From assembly GCA_003670425.1 (NCBI GenBank), contig QWRL01000060.1:1-12081 (forward strand): a stretch of DNA of 12,081 nt, given 5' to 3'. Positions 6,057-12,081 of this stretch are shown here, piece after piece. The position numbers and the translations under genes were made by a program. The DNA comes from Chloroflexota bacterium (GTDB lineage: Bacteria; Chloroflexota; Anaerolineae; Anaerolineales; UBA11657). Position 1 is the first letter of the stretch, and every line of letters starts with the position of its first letter. Under the pieces are notes generated by a model that was not told where the DNA came from, searched no databases, and was given only the letters and a program-made list of their open reading frames with translations.

Positions 6057-7358
6057 ATGAAAATCGCAATTATTGGCAGCGGAATTTCCGGCTTAATGGC
6101 AGCCCGCCAGCTGCATGAGCGCCGGCATGCCATCACAGTATTCGAGGCGCAAGAATATATTGGCGGGCATGTGCGGACGCTGCGCGTGGCGGACGGCACA
6201 GCCGGCACAGGCAGCGTGCCCGCTGAGCTCGGCGTCTTCATGCATGACCCGCGTTATATCCACCCCACAATGAACGCATTTGTGCGCCAGGCAGGGGTCA
6301 TCAGCCGGCCCTTTAATCTTTGCTTCTCTTACTCCAGCACCCGCTACAAAATGGCCTGGTCCACAAAATCCGAATATTCCGGGGCGCTGCGCGAATGGTC
6401 GTTGCTGCTGGCCGTGCTTTGGGACGGCATCCGGCACGGGCAAGGCCTGCGCAACTGGGAGTTCATGTTTGAGCTGCGCCGTTTTCTGCGCAGCCTGCCC
6501 GAACTTTGCTCCAGCCAGCGCTATGCCGGCATGCGCCTCGAAGATTTTTTGCGCAAGGAAAACTACTCGGACTGCTTTGCGGAGACGTGGCTGCTGCCGC
6601 AAATTTTGTGCTGGTGGGGCGTGACCAGAGCGCACGCGCTGGATACTGATATTCAGGTGGTGGCCGACTCCATGCATGATGTGGTGCGGACACCGCAACA
6701 CTTTTTTACCGATGGCTGGGATGCATTTTTGAAATGCGTGTACAGCCCGTTTCAGGATCGCATCCGGACCAGCCAGCGGGTTAGCCAGATAAAAAGATGC
6801 GCCGATCATGTGCAGGTGATGGTGGACGGGCGCGCGGAAAACTTTGACCAGGTGATCATCGCCACGCCGCCGGATGTTTGCCTGCAACTGCTTTCGGAAG
6901 CCACGGCGGCTGAGGCTGCCATTCTGCAAAAGTTTGAAACCATCAGCACCACGGTGTATGTGCACCGGGATGCCAGCTGGATGCCGGCAAAGCGGCCGTG
7001 GTCAACCATCAACCTCATGCACGATGCGCGCGGATCTTTCTGCACATTTTGGAATGGAGATTTGCACCCGGCCAAACCGGCGGTGTTTGTCACCTGGGGC
7101 GATGGCCTCACGCTGGCGCCGGATCCCGCCCAAACGCTGACCACCGCCCATTGGCTGCGCACGCTGCCAACGGTGAACTACACCAACGCCAGCCGCGAGA
7201 TTGAGGACATTCAGGGCAATGGCGGCGTGTGGTACTGCGGTGCGCATGTGCACGCGCTGGCGGCAGACAGCGTGCCCTCGCTGTGGCACGAGAACGCCTT
7301 CAGAAGCGGGCAGCGCGTGGCAGAAAAAATTTCCGCGCAGCAGCGCATTGCCGCATGA
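6057..7358 (+). CDS. FAD-dependent amine-oxidase-like protein (COG2907-type NAD(P)/FAD-binding)
   Basis: A 433-residue flavoprotein of the amine oxidase/phytoene desaturase fold. The N-terminal dinucleotide fold is complete: KIAIIGSGISGLMAA with GxGxxG at 7-12, the ribose-binding Glu30 (VFEAQ), and GGHVRT at 36-41 as the second FAD motif. VIIATPP is the usual mid-protein FAD strand. The C-terminal WYCGAHVHALAADS (about 392-405), followed by HENAFRSGQRVAE, resembles the FAD-closing motif of COG2907 proteins, which often sit with cyclopropane-fatty-acid or lipid genes. No signal peptide or membrane segment is clear. No Shine-Dalgarno sequence is seen; the ATG is fixed by the Rossmann strand beginning at residue 2. 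It overlaps the next gene by ATGA, so the two are co-translated. The reaction is not known. Confidence 0.85.
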   Translation: MKIAIIGSGISGLMAARQLHERRHAITVFEAQEYIGGHVRTLRVADGTAGTGSVPAELGVFMHDPRYIHPTMNAFVRQAGVISRPFNLCFSYSSTRYKMAWSTKSEYSGALREWSLLLAVLWDGIRHGQGLRNWEFMFELRRFLRSLPELCSSQRYAGMRLEDFLRKENYSDCFAETWLLPQILCWWGVTRAHALDTDIQVVADSMHDVVRTPQHFFTDGWDAFLKCVYSPFQDRIRTSQRVSQIKRCADHVQVMVDGRAENFDQVIIATPPDVCLQLLSEATAAEAAILQKFETISTTVYVHRDASWMPAKRPWSTINLMHDARGSFCTFWNGDLHPAKPAVFVTWGDGLTLAPDPAQTLTTAHWLRTLPTVNYTNASREIEDIQGNGGVWYCGAHVHALAADSVPSLWHENAFRSGQRVAEKISAQQRIAA

Positions 7359-8911
7359 GCGAACCGGTCGACTATCTAGTTTTGGGGAGCGGCCTTTCGG
7401 CACTCAGCTTCTCCGCTCTGATGGCCAAGCAGGGCAAGTCTGTAAAGATACTTGAAGCACACGAGTTCTTTGGCGGATACGGGCACACATTTCCCGCCGG
7501 CGAATATCAGTTCAATGCCCAGCTGCATTATGTAATCAGCTGCGGCGCCGGCGACATTGTGCACACCTTTCTAAAAAAACTGGGGCTGGCGGAGCAGGTT
7601 ACTTTTAACCGGCTGAATGCGGACGGTTACGACCGCGTTTTTTGCGGCGATCAAAAACTCTTCATTCCCTACGGCTATGACAATCTGCGCCGCAACATGC
7701 AGGCGGTGTGCCCGGCTGCTACTGCGCAGATCAAAGCCTTCATCGACATTTTGGTTGACTTCAACAAGGCATCGCAGGCGTTCCCGCGCCATCTGTCACA
7801 GGCGCATGAAGTTTTGGCGGAGCTGCCCAGTTATTTGCGCCTGTTCAAATACCGGGCGGCAACGCTGCAGCAGGTCTTTGATGCGTGCCAGCTGCCAAAA
7901 ATTTTGCAGACATTGGTGGCCGGGCAGCTGATTGATTACATGCTGCCGCCCAAAGATCTTTCCTTTCTGGCGTGGGCTGCGCTCTTCAATGCCTACGGCA
8001 AGGGTGCTTATTACCCCACAAAACATTTCAACCACGTCTTTGATTCGATCATCGATTCGATCCGCGCAAATCAAGGCCAGCTGATTCCCAACCAGCGCGT
8101 CGTCGGCTTCATCACCGCGCAGTCCACCGTGCTGGGCGTGCACACGCAGGGCGTGGACCCCGCTACCGGCATTTGCAGCGGCCCGCAGCAGGCGCATTAC
8201 GGGCGCCAGGTCATTTGTAATTTTGACCCCAAAGCTGCCGCGCACATGATTGGCATGCAAAAGTTTTCCCGCCGGCTGCAGCGCCAGCTGGACTATGACT
8301 ACTCGTATTCCAGCTTTGTGCTGTACGGGATTGTGAAGGACATTGACCTGGCACAGCACGGCTTTGGCGACTGGAACATCTGGCACTGCCAGCCGGACCA
8401 CAACCAGGCTTTTGCTGACATGTACGACAACGCCGACTACTCGAAGCCGTACTTTGCCATGAACTGCCGCTCACTGCACACAAGCGACCGCAGCAACTGC
8501 CCGACTGATGGCACGCAGGGTTTTCAGATTTGCACCGTGGCCAACTATGGCTACTGGATGGCGCTAAAGCTGCGCAGCACCAAGGCCTACAACCGCAAGA
8601 AGCGCGAGGTGTTGGATCACCTGCTGGATGCCGTGGAGCAGCACTATGTGCCCGGCATCCGCAAGCACCTGGTGCTAAAAATGGCGGGCAGCCCGACCAC
8701 CAACGAGCGCTATGTGAACTCCCCCAACGGCGGGTCCTACGGCGTGAACCTTACGCCGCGCAACTTTTCTTTCTTCCGCAAATTAACGGCGGACACGTCG
8801 CTGGAGAACTTTCACTTTTGTTCGGCTGCGGCGGGGGTGGGTGGCTTTGGCGGCACAATCATGACCGGTGTGCAGCTGTACGAATCGCTGACGAAAGATT
8901 ACCTCGATTAA
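7355..8911 (+). CDS. CrtISO/RetSat/phytoene-desaturase-like FAD oxidoreductase
   Basis: A 518-residue protein of the carotenoid isomerase / retinol saturase / phytoene desaturase superfamily, flavoenzymes acting on polyene or isoprenoid lipids. Seen: dinucleotide motif VLGSGLSALSFSALMAKQG (GxGxxA at 11-16, with Ala where Gly is commoner), Glu34 in LEAHE, GGYGHTF at 40-46, the AQLHYV segment near 55-60 that matches the GIHYVG region of RetSat proteins, GSPTTNERYVNSPNGGSYG in the last third, and the C-terminal AAGVGGFGGTIMTGVQLYE that closes on FAD. The ATG at 7355 was chosen because it overlaps the previous stop (ATGA) and directly precedes the Rossmann strand; an earlier in-frame start would run 42 codons inside the upstream gene. 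No phytoene synthase or other carotenoid gene is in the window, so the substrate is unassigned. Confidence 0.85.
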   Translation: MSEPVDYLVLGSGLSALSFSALMAKQGKSVKILEAHEFFGGYGHTFPAGEYQFNAQLHYVISCGAGDIVHTFLKKLGLAEQVTFNRLNADGYDRVFCGDQKLFIPYGYDNLRRNMQAVCPAATAQIKAFIDILVDFNKASQAFPRHLSQAHEVLAELPSYLRLFKYRAATLQQVFDACQLPKILQTLVAGQLIDYMLPPKDLSFLAWAALFNAYGKGAYYPTKHFNHVFDSIIDSIRANQGQLIPNQRVVGFITAQSTVLGVHTQGVDPATGICSGPQQAHYGRQVICNFDPKAAAHMIGMQKFSRRLQRQLDYDYSYSSFVLYGIVKDIDLAQHGFGDWNIWHCQPDHNQAFADMYDNADYSKPYFAMNCRSLHTSDRSNCPTDGTQGFQICTVANYGYWMALKLRSTKAYNRKKREVLDHLLDAVEQHYVPGIRKHLVLKMAGSPTTNERYVNSPNGGSYGVNLTPRNFSFFRKLTADTSLENFHFCSAAAGVGGFGGTIMTGVQLYESLTKDYLD

Positions 8912-8919
8912 ATTCGAGG
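8902..8919 (+). terminator. Weak hairpin spanning the flavoprotein stop codon
   Basis: CCTCGA (8902-8907) and TCGAGG (8914-8919) form a 6-bp stem with loop TTAAAT, covering the TAA stop at 8909-8911. No T-run follows on either strand, so it is at best a weak or Rho-assisted end signal or an mRNA 3' stabiliser. Confidence 0.25.
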
Positions 8920-8983
8920 GCCGGTGTGGGGCGGCCGCAACGGAGGCGGGTGCGCGCTGGTGTGGACTGCAGCCGGCGTGCGA

Positions 8984-9004
8984 GCTGCGCGGATGCTGCG
9001 CAGC
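8984..9004. repeat. GC-rich inverted repeat between convergent genes
   Basis: GCTGCGC and GCGCAGC form a 7-bp stem with a 7-base loop, between the convergent ends of the flavoprotein operon and the deaminase gene. No T-run follows on either strand, so a terminator role is only possible. Nothing else recognisable lies in 8912-9080. Confidence 0.35.
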
Positions 9005-9080
9005 GCAGCCGGCCAACCTGCGCTTGAATTGCATTTGGCGCAAAACCCGGGCAGTGGCCGCTGCAAGCTACACCGGCAGT

Positions 9081-10172
9081 CTATGCAAGCACCAATCCGG
9101 ACTTGTTGGAAAATAATTGAAGGCAGGCTGCGCGCTCCTGCGCCGTCATGTGGGCGGACGCCAGTGCATGCTTTGTAAATTGCACCAGTTCTGCCTCGCC
9201 CCAGTTATACACATCAAACACAGCCTGGAAATTATCGGCGAGCTCCTTGCGGAAGAGGGCCGGGTCGTCGGAGTTGATGGAAACGCAGACGCCGGCCCGC
9301 AGGAGTTCATCCAGCCGCAGGTCTTCCAGCGCGCTGATAAACCCCGCCAGCAAATTGGAAAGCGGGTTTGCCTCCAGCGCGACGCCGTGCTGCTTGAGCA
9401 GCGCAATCAGCGCGCGGTCTGCGCCCACCGGAATGCCGTGCCCGATGCGCGTTGCGCCCAGCACGCTGACCGCGCTGCGCACGTTTTGCGCGCGCTGTGC
9501 GCCCATCTCTCCGGCGTGCGGCATGCGCCCAAGCTTTGAGCCAAGTGTCTTTGCAAACGCTGCCGCATAAAGTTCGGGCGCAAACGCAAACTCGTCGCAC
9601 GCCAGCCCGAGCCCGGCGATGCGGCTGCTGGAGTGCTGCAGGGCTGCGCCGGCAAGCTCAAGGCCGGCCGGATCGCGCGCATCTTCCGGTTTTTGGCGCG
9701 CGGTGGCTTCGCGCTGGATGGCAAGAATGAGCTTGCTCTGCACGCCGCACGCCTGCCAGCCGGAGCGCATGCCGCGCAGCGCACTGTCGATCACCGCATT
9801 GTAGGCAAGGCCGGCGCGCGTGTGGTACGCGGGCGCCATGGTCCACTCCACGTACCAGATGTTTTTGCTGGCGCAGTCCAGCGTGCAGGCATGGAACACT
9901 TCCGCAATGCCGTCCGGCGTTTGCATGAGCGAGAGCACAAAATCAAAGCGCGCCAGCAGGTCTGCGATGGGTTCGGTGGCAGTGATGCGGTAGAAGTTGT
10001 CAAAGGCTGCGGTATCGGCGATGGAAATGGTTTGCCCGTTGCGCAGCGTGACGGCGCTGACGCCGTGCTGCAGGGCCAAGCGCTGCACCACCGCCAGCGG
10101 CACCGACCCGTCAATGTGCCGGTGCAGCTCCGCCTTGGGAAAGGATTGAAAATCTGACAGGCTTAGTGACAT
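9081..10172 (-). CDS. Adenosine-deaminase-family amidohydrolase
   Basis: A 363-residue zinc amidohydrolase of the adenosine/AMP deaminase family. Seen: PKAELHRHIDGS (HxH metal ligands His17 and His19), PHAGEMG at 218-224 (metal ligand His219, catalytic Glu222), RIGHGI at 242-247 (His245) and INSDDPALF at 299-307 (catalytic/metal aspartates 302-303). So the catalytic machinery is complete. Several substrate-side motifs differ: the usual DLAGDE reads GLACDE (189-194), the usual CPTSN reads NPLSN (269-273), and the E-x-R-x-x-P block reads EWTMAP (109-114). Adenosine, adenine, or another 6-amino purine such as aminodeoxyfutalosine are all possible; substrate is left open. The ATG is followed within 14 codons by the first motif. 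GGAG lies 10 bases upstream, a rather long spacing. It is divergent from the DUF952 gene and convergent with the flavoprotein operon. Confidence 0.88.
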   Translation of the reverse strand: MSLSLSDFQSFPKAELHRHIDGSVPLAVVQRLALQHGVSAVTLRNGQTISIADTAAFDNFYRITATEPIADLLARFDFVLSLMQTPDGIAEVFHACTLDCASKNIWYVEWTMAPAYHTRAGLAYNAVIDSALRGMRSGWQACGVQSKLILAIQREATARQKPEDARDPAGLELAGAALQHSSSRIAGLGLACDEFAFAPELYAAAFAKTLGSKLGRMPHAGEMGAQRAQNVRSAVSVLGATRIGHGIPVGADRALIALLKQHGVALEANPLSNLLAGFISALEDLRLDELLRAGVCVSINSDDPALFRKELADNFQAVFDVYNWGEAELVQFTKHALASAHMTAQERAACLQLFSNKSGLVLA

Positions 10173-10203
10173 GCCAACGCTGCTCCAGCCGCAGTGATAC
10201 TAC

Positions 10204-10209
10204 AATATA
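10204..10209 (-). promoter_or_regulatory. Candidate -10 box of the deaminase gene
   Basis: On the minus strand TATATT (in GGTTATATTGTAG) lies 31 bases before the ATG at 10172 and would give a leader of about 25 nt. A -35 element is not evident. The same AT-rich patch gives TACAAT (10201-10206) on the plus strand, so the promoter may be bidirectional. Confidence 0.4.
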
Positions 10210-10216
10210 ACCATAA

Positions 10217-10342
10217 ATGGAAAGTCTGGATTTGAGGCACAGCCTGCTGCGGCTGCAGAAAAGTTTTGGCTGCGCCGGGCTGCCGACCGGCAAAATATTT
10301 TTGTGGCGGGCGCGGCGCGCGGCGGCTTTGCAATGGGCATGA
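10217..10342 (+). CDS. Possible 41-residue upstream reading frame overlapping the DUF952 start
   Basis: The ATG at 10217 opens 41 codons (starting MESLDLRHSLLRLQ) and ends with TGA at 10340-10342, overlapping the DUF952 ATG at 10339 as ATGA. It starts 11 bases after a plus-strand TACAAT box (10201-10206), which would make it nearly leaderless. The peptide is basic, Arg/Leu/Ala-rich and unlike any family recalled. It could be a translated leader that couples to the DUF952 gene, which has no Shine-Dalgarno sequence of its own. It could equally be a chance frame in GC-rich DNA. Confidence 0.2.
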   Translation: MESLDLRHSLLRLQKSFGCAGLPTGKIFLWRARRAAALQWA

Positions 10343-10710
10343 TTTACCACATCGCAGCGCATAGTGCGCTGCTGCCGGCACGCGAGTGCGGCGCGTATCG
10401 CGCCGCGAGCCTGGCTACGGAAGGCTTCATTCACTGTTCGCAACTGCAGCAGGTACTGCCGGTGGCAAATGCGTTCTATGCCGGCCAGAGCGGGCTGGCG
10501 CTGCTGGTGATTGACCCGGCGCGGCTGCAAGCCGAGCTGCGCTATGAGGCGCCGGTGCACCCGCATGCAAGCGCTGCGGCGCCGGCAGCGCACGAGCTGT
10601 TTCCGCACCTCTACGGCGCGCTGAACTTTGATGCGGTTGTGGGCGTGCTGGATCTGAACGCAGCTGCGGACGGAAAATTTGCGCTGCCGCTGGAGCTTAC
10701 GGACACGTAA
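10339..10710 (+). CDS. DUF952 family protein
   Basis: A 123-residue cytoplasmic protein of family DUF952, of unknown function. The family signatures are clear: MIYHIAA at the start, EGFIHCS at 28-34 and FPHLYGALNFDAVV at 88-101. Length is normal for the family (about 110-120). ATG 10339 was chosen because family members begin MIYHI; an ATG two codons earlier (10333) and a GTG at 10303 are in frame but add nothing conserved. No Shine-Dalgarno sequence is visible before it. The fold is thought to resemble ADP-ribosyl-transfer or binding folds, but this is not evident from the sequence here. The 144 bases after its stop (10711-10854) show only a short TGCAAG/CTTGCA inverted repeat at 10805-10823 without a T-run. 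Confidence 0.88.
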   Translation: MIYHIAAHSALLPARECGAYRAASLATEGFIHCSQLQQVLPVANAFYAGQSGLALLVIDPARLQAELRYEAPVHPHASAAAPAAHELFPHLYGALNFDAVVGVLDLNAAADGKFALPLELTDT

Positions 10711-10854
10711 GACTGCAGCTGTACGCATGTCTGGTTGCTGCTACTTTCTCCCGCTGTCGCTGCGCGCAAAATCCGCCGGGAATTAATCAGACTGCATTGA
10801 AAACTGCAAGGCTAGCGCTTGCACTGCCCGGGCGCTGCCGGCTTGGGTTTGCGG

Positions 10855-11862
10855 TCAGGCTGCGGCCGGCATGCCGGCAAATATTTCGGCGGTGATCTCA
10901 TAAGAGCGCAGGCGCTCGGTGTGCGCAAAAATTTGCGAGGCAATCATCAGTTCATCAGCGGCGGTGTGCGCAATGAAGGCCTGCAGGCGCGCGCGCACGG
11001 TGTCCGGGGAACCGATGGCGGTGCAAGATAGCACGCTGTCCAGCAAGGCGCGCTCTGGTGCGCCCAGGCGCTCCGCATAGCCGGGCAGCGGCGCGGGCAG
11101 CTGCGCGGGGCGGCCGCTGCGGTAGTTTACAAACGCCTGCTGCATGCTGGTGGCGCACAGGGCTGCGGCTGCATCGGTTTCGGCGGCAATCACATTGAAG
11201 CCCAGCATTACATGCGGCTTGGCCAGGTATTGCGAGGGCTGGAAGCCGGCGCGATAGATGCTGATGGCCTGCAGCATGTGCTGCGGTGCAAAGTGGGAGG
11301 CAAAGGCATACGGCAGCCCCAGCGCGGCTGCCAGCTGCGCACCAAACAAGCTTGAGCCCAGAATCCAAACTGGCACTTGCAGGCCCCGGCCGGGCACGGC
11401 CTGCACCGGGTTTTTGGATGCGGGTGAAAAGTAGTCCAGCAGTTCCAGCACATCATCCGGGAACGCATCCGCGTCGGCGGCCAGGTTGCGGCGCAGTGCG
11501 CGCGCTGCGGCGTAGTCTGAGCCGGGCGCGCGGCCCAGGCCGAGGTCGATGCGGTTGGGATAGAGCGATGCGAGCGTGCCGAACTGCTCGGCAATCACCA
11601 GCGGCGAATGGTTGGGCAGCATGATGCCGCCAGCGCCCACGCGGATGGTGCTGGTGCCGCCCGCTACATGCCCGATGAGAATGGATGTGGCGGCGCTGGC
11701 GATGCCGGGCATGCCGTGATGTTCGGCCAGCCAGTAGCGCTGGTAGCCCCAGCGCTCGGCGTGGCGCGCCAGATCAAGCGTGTTGCAGTAGGACTGCGCA
11801 GCGCTGCCGCCCTGCGCAATGGGGGCGAGATCAAGTACCGAGTAAGGAATTATGCTGCGCAC
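10855..11862 (-). CDS. LLM-class flavin-dependent oxidoreductase (MsnO8/YhbW-like)
   Basis: A 335-residue protein of the bacterial luciferase-like superfamily, in the MsnO8/YhbW group of FMN-dependent oxidoreductases or monooxygenases. Seen: IPYSVLDLAPI at 5-15, the usual N-terminal block, RYWLAEHHGMPGIASAA at 42-58, VGAGGIMLPNHSPLVIAEQFGTL at 75-97 and RIDLGLGRAPGSD at 104-116. VWILGSSLFGAQLAA at 165-179 is the later TIM-barrel strand. Length matches the family (about 330-345). The GTG at 11862 was chosen because family proteins start within a few residues of IPYSVLDL. An in-frame ATG at 12051 would add 63 low-complexity residues across the probable promoter and is rejected. Natural substrates of this group are mostly unknown. 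It is convergent with the DUF952 gene. Confidence 0.92.
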   Translation of the reverse strand: MRSIIPYSVLDLAPIAQGGSAAQSYCNTLDLARHAERWGYQRYWLAEHHGMPGIASAATSILIGHVAGGTSTIRVGAGGIMLPNHSPLVIAEQFGTLASLYPNRIDLGLGRAPGSDYAAARALRRNLAADADAFPDDVLELLDYFSPASKNPVQAVPGRGLQVPVWILGSSLFGAQLAAALGLPYAFASHFAPQHMLQAISIYRAGFQPSQYLAKPHVMLGFNVIAAETDAAAALCATSMQQAFVNYRSGRPAQLPAPLPGYAERLGAPERALLDSVLSCTAIGSPDTVRARLQAFIAHTAADELMIASQIFAHTERLRSYEITAEIFAGMPAAA

Positions 11863-11871
11863 CCGTCGGCA

Positions 11872-11899
11872 AGTATAAGCGCCGGACAGTGATCCGCAA
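11872..11899 (-). promoter_or_regulatory. Promoter of the LLM oxidoreductase gene, almost abutting the GTG
   Basis: On the minus strand TTGCGG, a 16-base spacer and TATACT (11877-11872) form the best sigma-70-like pair in the window. Transcription would begin near 11865, only about 3 bases before the GTG at 11862. The mRNA would be leaderless or nearly so, which agrees with the lack of a Shine-Dalgarno sequence. Confidence 0.55.
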
Positions 11900-12081
11900 C
11901 CGGCTGGCGCGCGCCCGGCGCCTTGCCGCCCAGCACCAGCGCAAAACCCGGCAGCCAGCGGGCTGGCAGCAGCACATGCAGGCCGCTGCCGCCGGCCAGG
12001 CTGTGCCGTCCGCAGCGCCGCCCGGCAGCAAACAAACCTTGTACAACTCATTTCCTGAGCAACTTTTGGATTTAGTTTTCG
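11900..12081. other. Right-edge region with no supported gene
   Basis: About 180 bases upstream of the LLM promoter. The reading frames crossing it on the minus strand (ATG 12051, TTG 12046, TTG 12035) are rich in Ala, Gly, Arg and Cys and match no family recalled. A TTGTACAA palindrome at 12038-12045 and AT-rich DNA at the edge may belong to the control region of a gene beyond the window. Confidence 0.4.

Noticed and set aside
11850..12035. A 61-codon minus-strand frame overlapping the LLM start, with a TTG start and a hydrophobic stretch (LLPARWLPGFALVLGG)
   Set aside because: There is no ATG and no ribosome binding site, it is cut by an in-frame stop just upstream, and it matches no family recalled.
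11863..12051. A 63-codon in-frame ATG extension of the LLM oxidoreductase
   Set aside because: The extra residues are low-complexity, the family starts near IPYSVLDL, and the best promoter in the region lies inside the extension.
1..12081. tRNA, rRNA, CRISPR array, insertion sequence or integrase site
   Set aside because: No cloverleaf with a GGTTCGAATCC-like arm, no regularly spaced repeats, no transposase motifs and no flanking terminal repeats were seen by eye.

Overview
The window is GC-rich DNA carrying nine protein genes or gene fragments and one uncertain 41-codon frame. No rRNA, tRNA, CRISPR array, insertion sequence or phage gene was seen. The source is a bacterium. The best guess is a Chloroflexota (Anaerolineae-like) genome, because a HEAT-repeat protein ending in a GMVYFxP-type tail, a ChbG/YdjC deacetylase, a secreted clan-A glycosidase-like protein, an AbgB-type M20 amidohydrolase and an MsnO8-type flavin oxidoreductase together recall that group. 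This is inference from remembered family resemblance; no marker gene is present to prove it.

Layout. (1) 2-505, plus: 3' end of a HEAT-repeat protein that enters from the left edge. (2) 2699-509, minus: a two-gene operon, the magnesium channel MgtE followed after one base by a ChbG/YdjC-type carbohydrate deacetylase. It runs convergently into the HEAT gene with only 3 bases between the stop codons. (3) 2700-2939: divergent control region. The mgtE side has a -10-like box, a leader of about 155 nt with a possible long-range helix, and a clear Rho-independent terminator hairpin just before the mgtE ribosome binding site. This looks like an attenuator or riboswitch. (4) 2940-5942, plus: a secreted TIM-barrel glycosidase-like protein, then an AbgB-like M20 amidohydrolase. 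(5) 6057-8911, plus: two FAD-dependent oxidoreductases overlapping by ATGA. The first is an amine-oxidase/COG2907-like protein; the second belongs to the CrtISO/RetSat/phytoene desaturase superfamily. (6) 10172-9081, minus: an adenosine-deaminase-family protein with several departures from usual active-site motifs. (7) 10339-10710, plus: a DUF952 protein, possibly preceded by a 41-codon frame that overlaps its start. (8) 11862-10855, minus: an LLM-class flavin oxidoreductase with a promoter so close to its GTG that the mRNA may be leaderless.

How the genes may work together. The window looks like ordinary chromosomal housekeeping and accessory genes in short transcription units, not one pathway. 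The two units with real functional coupling in the sequence are mgtE plus the deacetylase, and the flavoprotein pair. The strongest candidate for something undescribed is the mgtE leader: from memory its sequence does not match the M-box or yybP-ykoY consensus, yet its layout is that of transcription attenuation. The next are the flavoprotein pair, with no visible isoprenoid or fatty-acid partner, and the altered deaminase.
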